A DNA stretch of 64,000 nucleotides from Paracoccus wurundjeri (GTDB lineage: Bacteria > Pseudomonadota > Alphaproteobacteria > Rhodobacterales > Rhodobacteraceae). The notes under the pieces are model-generated. The model did not search any database, was not told the origin of the DNA, and saw only the letters and a list, made by a program, of their open reading frames with translations. The translations under genes and the position numbers were made by a program. Within the stretch, counting starts at the first letter, position 1. Each line of letters begins with the position of its first letter. The DNA lies in assembly GCF_030678915.1 (NCBI RefSeq), contig NZ_JAUUTZ010000022.1:1-64000 (forward strand). The letters run 5' to 3'. This document shows, in pieces, positions 16,312-24,455 of this stretch.

Positions 16312-17541
16312 ATGTCGGAAACAGAAAATCCGGCAATGCCGCCAGCAACGACTGCCAATAAAGCACTGACGCTTTCCACGGTCGCCTTTACCGTCTGTTT
16401 TGCCGTCTGGACGATATTCTCGATCATCGGCGTGCAAATCCGGCAGGAACTGGCGCTGTCGGATACCCAGTTCGGGCTTCTGCTCGGCATGCCGATCTTG
16501 ACCGGATCGGTGGTCAGGATCGTTCTTGGCATCATGACTGACCGGCTTGGCGGTCGGCTGATCTATACCGTGACCATGCTCGCCGCCGCCGCCGCGACCT
16601 TTCTTCTGTCATGGGCCGGCAGCTACCCGCAGATGCTTCTGGCGGCGCTTGGCGTCGGGCTTGCGGGGGGCTCTTTCGCGGTGGGCGTCGCCTATGTCTC
16701 GCGCTTCTTTCCATCCTCGAAACAAGGCACGGCACTGGGTATTTTTGGCGTCGGCAATGTCGGCGCGGCACTCACCAAATTCGTAGCGCCCTTCGTCATG
16801 GTCGCGCTGGGCTGGCAGGCGACAGCGCAGATCTGGGCCGCAGTGCTGGTCCTTGTCGCGATCTTGTTCTGGCTGCTCAGCGAAGACGATCCGGTTATCC
16901 GGCAAGAGCGCGCGACCGGCCGCCCGCCACGCAATCTGCGTGACGAATTCGCGCCGTTGGCGAATATGCGGGTCTGGCGATTCTCACTTTATTATTTCTT
17001 CGCATTTGGCGGCTTCGTCGCGCTGGCGCTGTGGCTGCCGCATTATCTAATCGAGGTTTACGGCTTCGACATCAAGACGGCAGGGATGATCGGCGCGGCC
17101 TATTCCGTTCCCGCATCCATTTTCCGCGCCTATGGCGGGATACTCTCGGACCGGATCGGCGCGCGCCGGGTAATGTACCGGATGCTTGCCGTCTCGCTTC
17201 TGACGACCGCTATCCTGTCCCTTCCCGGTGGCGTCCCGATCCTGATCTTCATTCCGGTGATATTCGTGCTGGGCTTTTTCATGAGCCTTGGCAAAGCCGC
17301 CGTCTACAAGCATGTGCCAAGCTATTTCCCGCAAAATGTCGGCGCGGTCGGCGGGCTGGTTGGCATGATCGGCGGGCTGGGCGGCTTTTTCCTGCCCTTC
17401 CTGTTCGGCTGGCTGCGTGACGCGACCGGCCTCTGGTCAAGCTGCTTCATGGCAATGTTCGTCCTTGTCGCGCTGTGCCTTGCATGGATGGAAGTTTCGA
17501 TCCGGCGCATCGACCGCGCAGACGCGCCGCAAGCCGCCTGA
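16312..17541 (+). CDS. nasA: MFS nitrate/nitrite transporter (NarK/NasA family)
   Basis: A 409-residue protein with 12 predicted membrane helices. It has the nitrate-porter features: QFGLLLGMPILTGSVVRIVLGIMTDRLGGR between TM2 and TM3, SRFFPSSKQGTALGIFGVGNVGAALTKFVAP, and the second glycine-rich nitrate signature NVGAVGGLVGMIGGLGGFFLP. It is the first gene of the assimilation operon, so it most likely imports nitrate. It is preceded by a CGGAG ribosome binding site. In Paracoccus denitrificans naming this gene would be nasA; the same symbol denotes the reductase elsewhere. Confidence 0.9.
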   Translation: MSETENPAMPPATTANKALTLSTVAFTVCFAVWTIFSIIGVQIRQELALSDTQFGLLLGMPILTGSVVRIVLGIMTDRLGGRLIYTVTMLAAAAATFLLSWAGSYPQMLLAALGVGLAGGSFAVGVAYVSRFFPSSKQGTALGIFGVGNVGAALTKFVAPFVMVALGWQATAQIWAAVLVLVAILFWLLSEDDPVIRQERATGRPPRNLRDEFAPLANMRVWRFSLYYFFAFGGFVALALWLPHYLIEVYGFDIKTAGMIGAAYSVPASIFRAYGGILSDRIGARRVMYRMLAVSLLTTAILSLPGGVPILIFIPVIFVLGFFMSLGKAAVYKHVPSYFPQNVGAVGGLVGMIGGLGGFFLPFLFGWLRDATGLWSSCFMAMFVLVALCLAWMEVSIRRIDRADAPQAA

Positions 17542-17554
17542 AATGGAGAATTCG

Positions 17555-19993
17555 ATGAAAAGGAAACTGGTTGTCATCGGGGCCGGAATGGCCTCGGGCC
17601 GGATGCTGGAGCATCTCTTCGAAGCCGATCCCGACGCCTATGATGTGACTCTGTTCAATCTGGAGCCTCGCGGCAACTACAACAGGTTGATGCTGTCGCC
17701 GGTTCTGTCCGGCGAAAAAACCTATGAAGATATCGTGACCCATGACGATGACTGGTATGCCGCCCACGGCGTGACCTGTCATTTCGGCGAGGCGGTGGTC
17801 GGCATAGACCGCGAGGCCCGGAGGATTCGCACGAACAAGCGCGAGACCGAATATGACGCGCTTGTCATCGCCACCGGCTCTGCGCCCTTCATCATTCCCG
17901 TGGCCGGAAAGGAACTGCCCGGCGTCGTGACCTATCGCGATCTGGAAGACACGAATGCCATGATTCAGGCCGGCATCGCTGGCAAGGATGCCGTTGTGAT
18001 CGGCGGTGGATTACTTGGGCTGGAGGCGGCGGCAGGCATGGCCGCGCGCGGCGCCAGCGTGACCGTCATTCATCTGATGGATCACCTGATGGAGCGTCAG
18101 CTTGATCCGGCGGCGGGCTATCTGCTGAAACGCGATCTGGAATCGCGCGGGATCAGAGTGCATTGCGGTGGCGCGACCAAGGCCATTCTGGGAAATGACC
18201 GCGCCGAGGCCGTGCTGCTGGAAGATGGCACTGTCTATCCCGCCGATCTGGTCTGCATGGCGGTGGGTATCCGCCCCGAAACACGCATCGCCGTAGACGC
18301 AAGGATCGAGGTCGAGCGCGGCATCGTCGTCGATGACGCATTGCGCACTAGCGATCCGCATATCTTCGCGCTTGGAGAATGTGTCGAGCATCGCAACCAG
18401 CTTTTCGGCCTTGTCGCGCCATTATACGATCAGGCCAAAGTTCTTGTGAAATCCCTGCTTGGCGAGGCCGCCGAATTCCGCCCGGTGCAAACAGCGACCA
18501 AGCTGAAAGTCACCGGCTGCGATCTGTTCAGTGCCGGGGATTTCGCCGAAGCCGAGGGGCGCGAGGATATTGTTTTCCGCGATCCGGGCCGGGGCATCTA
18601 CAAGCGGCTGGTGCTGGAGGGTGACCGGATCATCGGTATCGTGATGTATGGCGATACCGCCGATGGCAACTGGTTCTACAGCCTGATGAAAGACGGAACC
18701 GATATCGGCGATATGCGCGAAACGCTGATCTTCGGCCCGGCCTTTCAAGGAGGCGGCAAGCTGGACCCTATGGAGGCCGTTGCAGCCTTGCCGCCTGAGG
18801 CGGAGATCTGCGGTTGTAACGGCATTTGCAAGGGGCGGATCGTCGAAGCGGTTCAGGGCGGTGCGACCACCCTGGACGCGGTAAGGGCACAGACCAAGGC
18901 AAGCGGATCCTGCGGCACCTGTACCGGACTGGTCGAACAGGTGATGAAGGCGACGCTGGGCGATGCCTTTGCCGCGCCGATCCCTGCCGGAATGTGCAGT
19001 TGCACGGATCACAGCCACGAGGATGTGCGCCGTCTCATCAAGTCGATGGGCCTGAAATCCATCCCGGCGGTGATGCAGGAACTGGGCTGGAAAACCATCG
19101 GCGGCTGCCATTCCTGCCGCCCGGCACTGAATTTCTACCTGCTTGCCGATTGGCCGACCGAATATCGGGATGACCGCCAGTCGCGCTTCGTCAACGAACG
19201 CAATCACGCCAATATCCAGAAGGACGGCACCTATTCCGTCGTGCCCCGCATGTGGGGCGGCGTGACGACGCCCGCCGAATTGCGGGCCATCGCCGACGCG
19301 GCCGAGAAATATGACGTGCCCATGGTCAAGGTCACCGGGGGACAGCGGCTTGATCTGCTAGGTATCCGCAAAGAGGATCTGCCCCATATCTGGGCCGATC
19401 TGAACAAGGCCGGGCTGGTCTCGGGCCATGCCTATTCCAAGGGACTGCGCACGGTGAAAACCTGTGTGGGCAAGGAATTCTGCCGCTTTGGCACCCAGGA
19501 TTCGACCGGACTGGGTGTCCGGCTGGAAAAGCTGCTTTGGGGATCATGGACTCCGCATAAGGTCAAGCTGGGCGTTTCCGGCTGTCCCCGGAACTGCGCC
19601 GAGGCGACCTGCAAGGATATCGGCGTGATCTGTGTCGATTCCGGCTATCAGATCAGCGTGGCCGGCGCCGCCGGGATGGAGTTGAAGGAAACCGAACCAC
19701 TGGCCTCCACTCCGTCCGAGGATGAAGCGATCGAGATCATCACCGCCTTCATCCAGCTTTACAGGGAAAATGCGAAATATCTGGATCGCGCCTATAAATG
19801 GGTCGCCAAGGTCGGTCTGGACTGGGTGAAGGAACGGGTCGTGCAGGATCCGGATGAGCGTCGGGCGCTGGTGGAACGGTTCGAGATCAGCCAGTCGATC
19901 TACCGCAGGGATCCCTGGGCCGAACATTCCGCCAGCGATCAATCGGGCAAATGGGCGCCGATGGCGGATTTCACGCTTGAGGCCGCGGAATGA
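17555..19993 (+). CDS. nirB: Assimilatory NAD(P)H-nitrite reductase, large subunit
   Basis: A protein of 812 residues from MKRKLVVIGAGMASG. In order it has: an FAD/NAD oxidoreductase domain to about 400; a BFD-type [2Fe-2S] region starting at C419 (CGCNGICKG, then CGTC near 452); a second cysteine-rich segment (MCSC, GGCHSC); and two sulfite/nitrite reductase half domains. The siroheme-[4Fe-4S] cysteines are C637, C643, C677 and C681. It reduces nitrite to ammonium in the cytoplasm. GGAG six bases before the ATG at 17555 decides the start. It corresponds to nasB of Paracoccus. Confidence 0.95.
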   Translation: MKRKLVVIGAGMASGRMLEHLFEADPDAYDVTLFNLEPRGNYNRLMLSPVLSGEKTYEDIVTHDDDWYAAHGVTCHFGEAVVGIDREARRIRTNKRETEYDALVIATGSAPFIIPVAGKELPGVVTYRDLEDTNAMIQAGIAGKDAVVIGGGLLGLEAAAGMAARGASVTVIHLMDHLMERQLDPAAGYLLKRDLESRGIRVHCGGATKAILGNDRAEAVLLEDGTVYPADLVCMAVGIRPETRIAVDARIEVERGIVVDDALRTSDPHIFALGECVEHRNQLFGLVAPLYDQAKVLVKSLLGEAAEFRPVQTATKLKVTGCDLFSAGDFAEAEGREDIVFRDPGRGIYKRLVLEGDRIIGIVMYGDTADGNWFYSLMKDGTDIGDMRETLIFGPAFQGGGKLDPMEAVAALPPEAEICGCNGICKGRIVEAVQGGATTLDAVRAQTKASGSCGTCTGLVEQVMKATLGDAFAAPIPAGMCSCTDHSHEDVRRLIKSMGLKSIPAVMQELGWKTIGGCHSCRPALNFYLLADWPTEYRDDRQSRFVNERNHANIQKDGTYSVVPRMWGGVTTPAELRAIADAAEKYDVPMVKVTGGQRLDLLGIRKEDLPHIWADLNKAGLVSGHAYSKGLRTVKTCVGKEFCRFGTQDSTGLGVRLEKLLWGSWTPHKVKLGVSGCPRNCAEATCKDIGVICVDSGYQISVAGAAGMELKETEPLASTPSEDEAIEIITAFIQLYRENAKYLDRAYKWVAKVGLDWVKERVVQDPDERRALVERFEISQSIYRRDPWAEHSASDQSGKWAPMADFTLEAAE

Positions 19994-20325
19994 CCGAATT
20001 CGTCGATATCGGGGCTTTGGCGGATATTCCCGTGCAAGGCGCAAGGCTGGTACGCACCGCGCAAGGCTGCATCGCTGTGTTCCGCACCGCGGATGACCGC
20101 GTTTTCGCACTGGACGACCGCTGCCCGCATAAGGGTGGCCCGCTTTCGGAAGGTATCGTTCACGGCAGTTCGGTGACCTGCCCTTTGCATAACTGGGTCT
20201 TCGACATGAATACCGGCCAAGCCACCGGCGCCGATAACGGCCAGGTCGGCACCTATGCAACGCGGGTCGAGAAGGGCCGCATCCTGATCGACGCATCCCG
20301 GATCGCCCGCAGCCATGCGGCCTGA
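19990..20325 (+). CDS. nirD: Nitrite reductase small subunit, Rieske-type (NirD/NasG)
   Basis: A 111-residue Rieske ferredoxin-like domain that, unlike many NirD proteins, keeps all four cluster ligands: C45 and H47 in CPHKGG, C64 and H67 in CPLHNW. In the Paracoccus system the equivalent NasG carries electrons from the nitrite-reductase flavoprotein to the nitrate reductase. With intact ligands and no other ferredoxin gene in the operon, this protein is the best candidate for that role here. It overlaps nirB by 4 bp. Confidence 0.92.
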   Translation: MTEFVDIGALADIPVQGARLVRTAQGCIAVFRTADDRVFALDDRCPHKGGPLSEGIVHGSSVTCPLHNWVFDMNTGQATGADNGQVGTYATRVEKGRILIDASRIARSHAA

Positions 20326-20343
20326 GCCGCGGAAGGAGTTTCC

Positions 20344-20808
20344 ATGAACAAGATGACCCCCGATGAGATCACACGCGACGATCTGACCGCGATGATCCTG
20401 CGCGCCAAGAAAAGAGCGGGGCTGAGCTGGACCGAAATCGCGGGGAAGATCGGCATGTCGCCGGTCTGGACCCATTCCGCCGCGACCGGCATGAACGCTT
20501 TCCCCGAAGACAAGGCCCGCGCCTTCGCGCAATTGCTTGGATTGCCCGAAAGCACAGTGACCCTGCTGGCCGAAAGCCCGCTGAAACTCTGGGGCCAGAC
20601 CGTGCCGACCGATCCATGCGTTTACCGCCTTTACGAGATCGTCGGGGTCTATGGCCCGACGATCAAGGCGTTGATCAACGAGGAATTCGGCAATGGCATC
20701 ATGTCAGCGATAGATTTTTCGATGGCGATCGAGCGGGAACCCAACCCCAAAGGCGACCGTGTCAGGATCACCATGTCCGGCAAATATCTGGAATACGCAA
20801 ACTGGTAA
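20344..20808 (+). CDS. cynS: Cyanate hydratase (cyanase)
   Basis: A 154-residue protein with an N-terminal helical domain (LSWTEIAGKIGMSPVWTHSA) and the catalytic C-terminal domain. The active-site residues R95, E98 (YRLYE) and S121 (IMSAID) align with Arg96, Glu99 and Ser122 of the E. coli enzyme. Cyanase converts cyanate and bicarbonate to carbamate, giving ammonia and CO2. An AAGGAG site lies 6 bases before the ATG. Its place between nirD and the FNT channel ties cyanate use to nitrate assimilation. Confidence 0.95.
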   Translation: MNKMTPDEITRDDLTAMILRAKKRAGLSWTEIAGKIGMSPVWTHSAATGMNAFPEDKARAFAQLLGLPESTVTLLAESPLKLWGQTVPTDPCVYRLYEIVGVYGPTIKALINEEFGNGIMSAIDFSMAIEREPNPKGDRVRITMSGKYLEYANW

Positions 20809-20850
20809 CCGCCTGCCCCATCGGGATCACTCAACCGGAAAGGAACACGC

Positions 20851-21711
20851 ATGTCCTATGTCAATCCACCAGATTTTGCCCGAAAGATGATTGATGCCGG
20901 AGAATCCAAGGTCTTCATGTCCACCAAGGACACGTTGATCCGCGCCTATATGGCCGGGGCAATCCTCGCGCTTGCCGCAGCCTTCGCGATTACCGTTACG
21001 GTGAATACCGGCAATCCCCTGATCGGCGCATTGCTGTTTCCGGTCGGGTTCTGCATGCTTTATCTTCTGGGCTTCGATCTGCTGACCGGAGTGTTCACGC
21101 TGGTCCCTCTGGCGCTTCTGGATCGCCGCAAGGGTGTGACGGTCAGGGGAATGCTGCGCAACTGGGGGCTGGTATTCTGCGGCAATTTCGCGGGCGCCAT
21201 GACGGTTGCGGTTTTCATGGCGATCATCTTCACATTCGGCTTTTCGACCGAGCCGAACGAAATCGGGCAGAAGATAGGCCATATCGGCGAAGGCCGCACC
21301 CTTGGCTATGCCGAATACGGATCTGCCGGCATGCTGACATTGTTCATCCGCGCGGTGATGTGCAACTGGATGGTATCGACCGGCGTCGTGGGTGCGATGA
21401 TGTCCAGCTCGGTCTCGGGCAAGATCATGGCGATGTGGATGCCGATCCTGGTTTTCTTCTACATGGGATTCGAACATTCCATCGTGAACATGTTCCTGTT
21501 TCCCTCGGGGATTCTGCTGGGTGGACAATTCACCTGGATGGATTACCTGATCTGGAACGAAATTCCGACCATCCTCGGCAATGTGGTGGGCGGGCTGACC
21601 TTTGTCGGCGCGATGATCTATTCCACGCATTACAGAACCTCTGCTTCGCTGCGGGACAAACCGGAAGCCAGGCCGCATTCATCCGTTCCCGCAGAGATTC
21701 CGGCAGAATAA
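20851..21711 (+). CDS. Formate/nitrite transporter family channel (NirC/NasH-like)
   Basis: A 286-residue FNT protein with six membrane helices. It has the cytosolic start MSYVNPPDFARKMIDAGESK, the omega-loop region LYLLGFDLLTGVFTLVPLALLDRR, the NWGLVFCGNFAGAM stretch, CNWMVSTG, and WMPILVFFYMGFEHSIVNMF. By position it would carry nitrite, as NasH does in Paracoccus. Since cynS is directly upstream, passage of cyanate or bicarbonate is also conceivable but unsupported. It is followed 4 bp later by the nitrate reductase gene. Confidence 0.88.
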   Translation: MSYVNPPDFARKMIDAGESKVFMSTKDTLIRAYMAGAILALAAAFAITVTVNTGNPLIGALLFPVGFCMLYLLGFDLLTGVFTLVPLALLDRRKGVTVRGMLRNWGLVFCGNFAGAMTVAVFMAIIFTFGFSTEPNEIGQKIGHIGEGRTLGYAEYGSAGMLTLFIRAVMCNWMVSTGVVGAMMSSSVSGKIMAMWMPILVFFYMGFEHSIVNMFLFPSGILLGGQFTWMDYLIWNEIPTILGNVVGGLTFVGAMIYSTHYRTSASLRDKPEARPHSSVPAEIPAE

Positions 21712-21715
21712 CCGG

Positions 21716-24400
21716 ATGACGGAATGCTGTAACCGCCCCGGACCGGTCCGCACGACCTGCGCCTATTGCGGTGTCGGATGCGGAGTGCTTGCGACGCCTG
21801 ACGGGATGGGCGGCGTCGCAATCGAGGGCGATCCCGATCATCCTGCCAATTTCGGCAAGCTATGCGTCAAGGGCTCGGCGCTTGGCGAAACCGTCGGGCT
21901 TGAAGGGCGTCTGCTGGCGCCGCAGATCGGCGGGCAGGAAACGGATTGGGATCAGGCGCTTGATCTGGTTGCCCGGAAGCTCAGCGAGACGATCGCGGCC
22001 CACGGGCCGGATTCCGTCGCCTTCTATGTTTCCGGCCAATTGCTGACAGAAGATTACTATGTCGCCAACAAGCTGATGAAAGGCTTTATCGGATCGGGGA
22101 ATATCGACACGAATTCACGCCTTTGCATGGCGTCGTCGGTGGCGGGGCATCGCCGGGCCTTCGGCTCGGACACGGTACCGGGTTTGTACGAGGATCTCGA
22201 ACAGGCCGATTGCGTGGTCCTGACCGGCTCTAACCTCGCATGGTGCCATCCCGTTCTGTATCAGCGTCTGGCAGCGGCCAAGGCTGCGCGCCCGTCGATG
22301 CGGATTGTCGTGATCGATCCGCGCCGAACGGCCACCTGCGATATCGCCGACCTGCATCTGGCCATCGAACCAGGAAGCGACGCGGCGCTTTTTAATGCCC
22401 TTCTGGCCGAGATCGACCGGCGCGGGTTTGCCTCGGCCAGGTTTCGCGATCATCTGGCGGGCGCGGATGAGGCCATCGCGGCGGCACGGGCATCCGATCC
22501 GTCGATGACGGGGCTGGACCCTGCGGAACTGGCCCGGTTTCTGGAAATATGGCTGGCCAGCGAGAAAGTCGTCACGGTCTACTCGCAGGGCATCAACCAG
22601 TCCGAAAGCGGCACGGACAAGGTCAACGCGATCATCAACTGCCATCTGCTGACCGGGCGCATCGGGCGCGAGGGGATGGGGCCGTTCAGCGTCACCGGAC
22701 AGCCCAACGCCATGGGCGGGCGCGAGGTCGGCGGGCTTGCGAATATGCTGGCCTGTCATCTGGAGATCGAGAACCCCATGCATCGGGATACTGTCCGGGA
22801 TTTCTGGAACTCCCCCCACATTGCGGAAAGGCCGGGTCTTAAAGCCGTTGACATGTTCAGGGCGGTGGAAGACGGGCGGATCAAGGCGTTGTGGATCATC
22901 TGCACCAATCCCGCCGTTTCGATGCCCGATGCCGACCGCGTCGCCCGTGCCATCGCCGGATGCGATTTCACCGTAGTGTCGGATGTCATGGCCAGAACCG
23001 ACACGACCCGGCTTGCCGATGTGCTGTTGCCCGCGACCGGCTGGGGTGAAAAGAACGGCACAGTCACCAATTCCGAACGCCGGATCAGCCGTCAACGCCC
23101 GTTCCTGCCCGCCCCCGGTCAGGCCCGGGACGACTGGCGCATATTGGCCGAGATCGGCCGCAGGATGGGCTGGCCGGAGGCATTCGCATGGCAGCATCCG
23201 GCAGAGATATTTTCCGAATATGCCGCATTGTCCGAAATCGCCGGGACGCTGGGAAGCGATTTCGACATTTCGGCCTGTGCCGCGATGTCCCGCGCGGAAT
23301 ACGACCGGATGGCGCCCATCCTCTGGCCTCAATCCGCCACGCGCAAAGGCGGGCGCTTCTTTACCGACGGGCGTTTTCATACTGTCGATGGCAAGGCCCG
23401 GATGCTGCCCATCCGGCCACAGCTTCCCGAGGCGATCGGCGACGGGCATCCGTTCCGCCTGAATACCGGACGGGTGCGGGATCATTGGCACACGATGACC
23501 CGGACCGGAAAATCGCCACGGCTGGCGCAGCATCTGGCAGAGCCGTTTGTGGAACTTCACCCAGACGACGCCGATCGGCTAAACCTGCAACCCGCCGATC
23601 TGGCAAGGGTCGCAAATCGGCATGGCACTTCTGTCCTGCGGGTTCTGGTGACCGACCGTGTGAAGCCCGGTCATCCTTTCGCACCTATCCACTGGACCGG
23701 CGAGACGGGCAAGGCAGGGCGCGTCGGGGCAGTGGTTCCTGCCGCCGTGGATCCGGTGTCGGGACAGCCCGCGCTCAAATCCGCGGCAGTGTCGATAGAG
23801 CGCTATAACCCCCGCTGGTATGGCTTCATGCTGACGAAGAACGACCTGTCACCCGCGACGTCCTACTGGGCCAAGGCAGTGCTGCCCGGCGGCAATCAAT
23901 ACGAGCTTGCGGATGACCGCTCGCCGGATGATTGGGAAGAATATGTCCGGGAATTGCTGAACATTGATGCGCAATTGATCACCCTGCATGACCGGCATCG
24001 TCAAATCCACCGTTTCGCCGCGCTTCATGGCAACCGGTTGCAGGCAATGCTGTTCACCGGCCCGCAACCGGTCGCGGTGTCGCGTAGCCATATCGCCGGG
24101 CTGCTGGGCAAGATGTGGGAACCGGCGGATATGGCAGGCATCCCGCCTCTGGATCAGCCAGAAACTGGCCCGACCATCTGCGCCTGTGCGGGCGTCGGCA
24201 GCCTGACCATCGAGCGCGCCATCAGAAGCCAGCAACTCTCGTCACTCGATGAGATCGGCGTGGCTTTGGGCGCAGGGGCAAATTGCGGCTCTTGCCGGTC
24301 AGAGATCAGGGTTATCCTGCAACGCTGCACGGGTGAGGCTTCCACCCTCACGGATACCGGCGACAACACGCGCGCCTCGCGCGATCTTGCCGAAGCCTAG
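21716..24400 (+). CDS. nasC: Assimilatory nitrate reductase, molybdopterin catalytic subunit with C-terminal [2Fe-2S] domain
   Basis: An 894-residue cytoplasmic reductase without a Tat signal. The N-terminal [4Fe-4S] cluster ligands are C15, C18, C22 and C50 (CAYCGVGC, KLCVKG). The bis-MGD domains follow, with NSRLCMASSVAGH carrying the likely Mo ligand cysteine, QGINQSESGTDKVNAI, and TGQPNAMGGREVGG. The last ~75 residues form a BFD-like [2Fe-2S] domain (CACAGVG ... CGSCRSEI), as in Klebsiella-type NasA. It reduces nitrate to nitrite. It is the last gene of the operon and equals nasC in Paracoccus, or nasA in enteric naming. Confidence 0.93.
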   Translation: MTECCNRPGPVRTTCAYCGVGCGVLATPDGMGGVAIEGDPDHPANFGKLCVKGSALGETVGLEGRLLAPQIGGQETDWDQALDLVARKLSETIAAHGPDSVAFYVSGQLLTEDYYVANKLMKGFIGSGNIDTNSRLCMASSVAGHRRAFGSDTVPGLYEDLEQADCVVLTGSNLAWCHPVLYQRLAAAKAARPSMRIVVIDPRRTATCDIADLHLAIEPGSDAALFNALLAEIDRRGFASARFRDHLAGADEAIAAARASDPSMTGLDPAELARFLEIWLASEKVVTVYSQGINQSESGTDKVNAIINCHLLTGRIGREGMGPFSVTGQPNAMGGREVGGLANMLACHLEIENPMHRDTVRDFWNSPHIAERPGLKAVDMFRAVEDGRIKALWIICTNPAVSMPDADRVARAIAGCDFTVVSDVMARTDTTRLADVLLPATGWGEKNGTVTNSERRISRQRPFLPAPGQARDDWRILAEIGRRMGWPEAFAWQHPAEIFSEYAALSEIAGTLGSDFDISACAAMSRAEYDRMAPILWPQSATRKGGRFFTDGRFHTVDGKARMLPIRPQLPEAIGDGHPFRLNTGRVRDHWHTMTRTGKSPRLAQHLAEPFVELHPDDADRLNLQPADLARVANRHGTSVLRVLVTDRVKPGHPFAPIHWTGETGKAGRVGAVVPAAVDPVSGQPALKSAAVSIERYNPRWYGFMLTKNDLSPATSYWAKAVLPGGNQYELADDRSPDDWEEYVRELLNIDAQLITLHDRHRQIHRFAALHGNRLQAMLFTGPQPVAVSRSHIAGLLGKMWEPADMAGIPPLDQPETGPTICACAGVGSLTIERAIRSQQLSSLDEIGVALGAGANCGSCRSEIRVILQRCTGEASTLTDTGDNTRASRDLAEA

Positions 24401-24406
24401 GAACGA

Positions 24407-24435
24407 CGGCCGGGGATAAGATCATCCCCCGGCCG
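24407..24435. terminator. Hairpin terminator between convergent nasC and parC
   Basis: CGGCCGGGG (24407-24415) pairs with CCCCGGCCG (24427-24435) over an 11-nt loop. It lies 7 bp after the nitrate reductase stop and 20 bp beyond the parC stop. T-runs are weak on both sides, so it may work bidirectionally or mainly stabilise 3' ends. Confidence 0.55.
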
Positions 24436-24455
24436 GGCGCGCAAGGATCAGCCGA

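Noticed and set aside
16077..16535. A 152-codon minus-strand frame covering the nas leader and the 5' end of the transporter gene.
   Set aside because: It overlaps a certain gene start and its leader, has no ribosome binding site, and its sequence matches nothing.
22115..23560. A 481-codon minus-strand frame inside the nitrate reductase gene.
   Set aside because: It lies fully antisense to a gene with certain metal-cluster and Mo-cofactor motifs, and its translation has no recognisable features.
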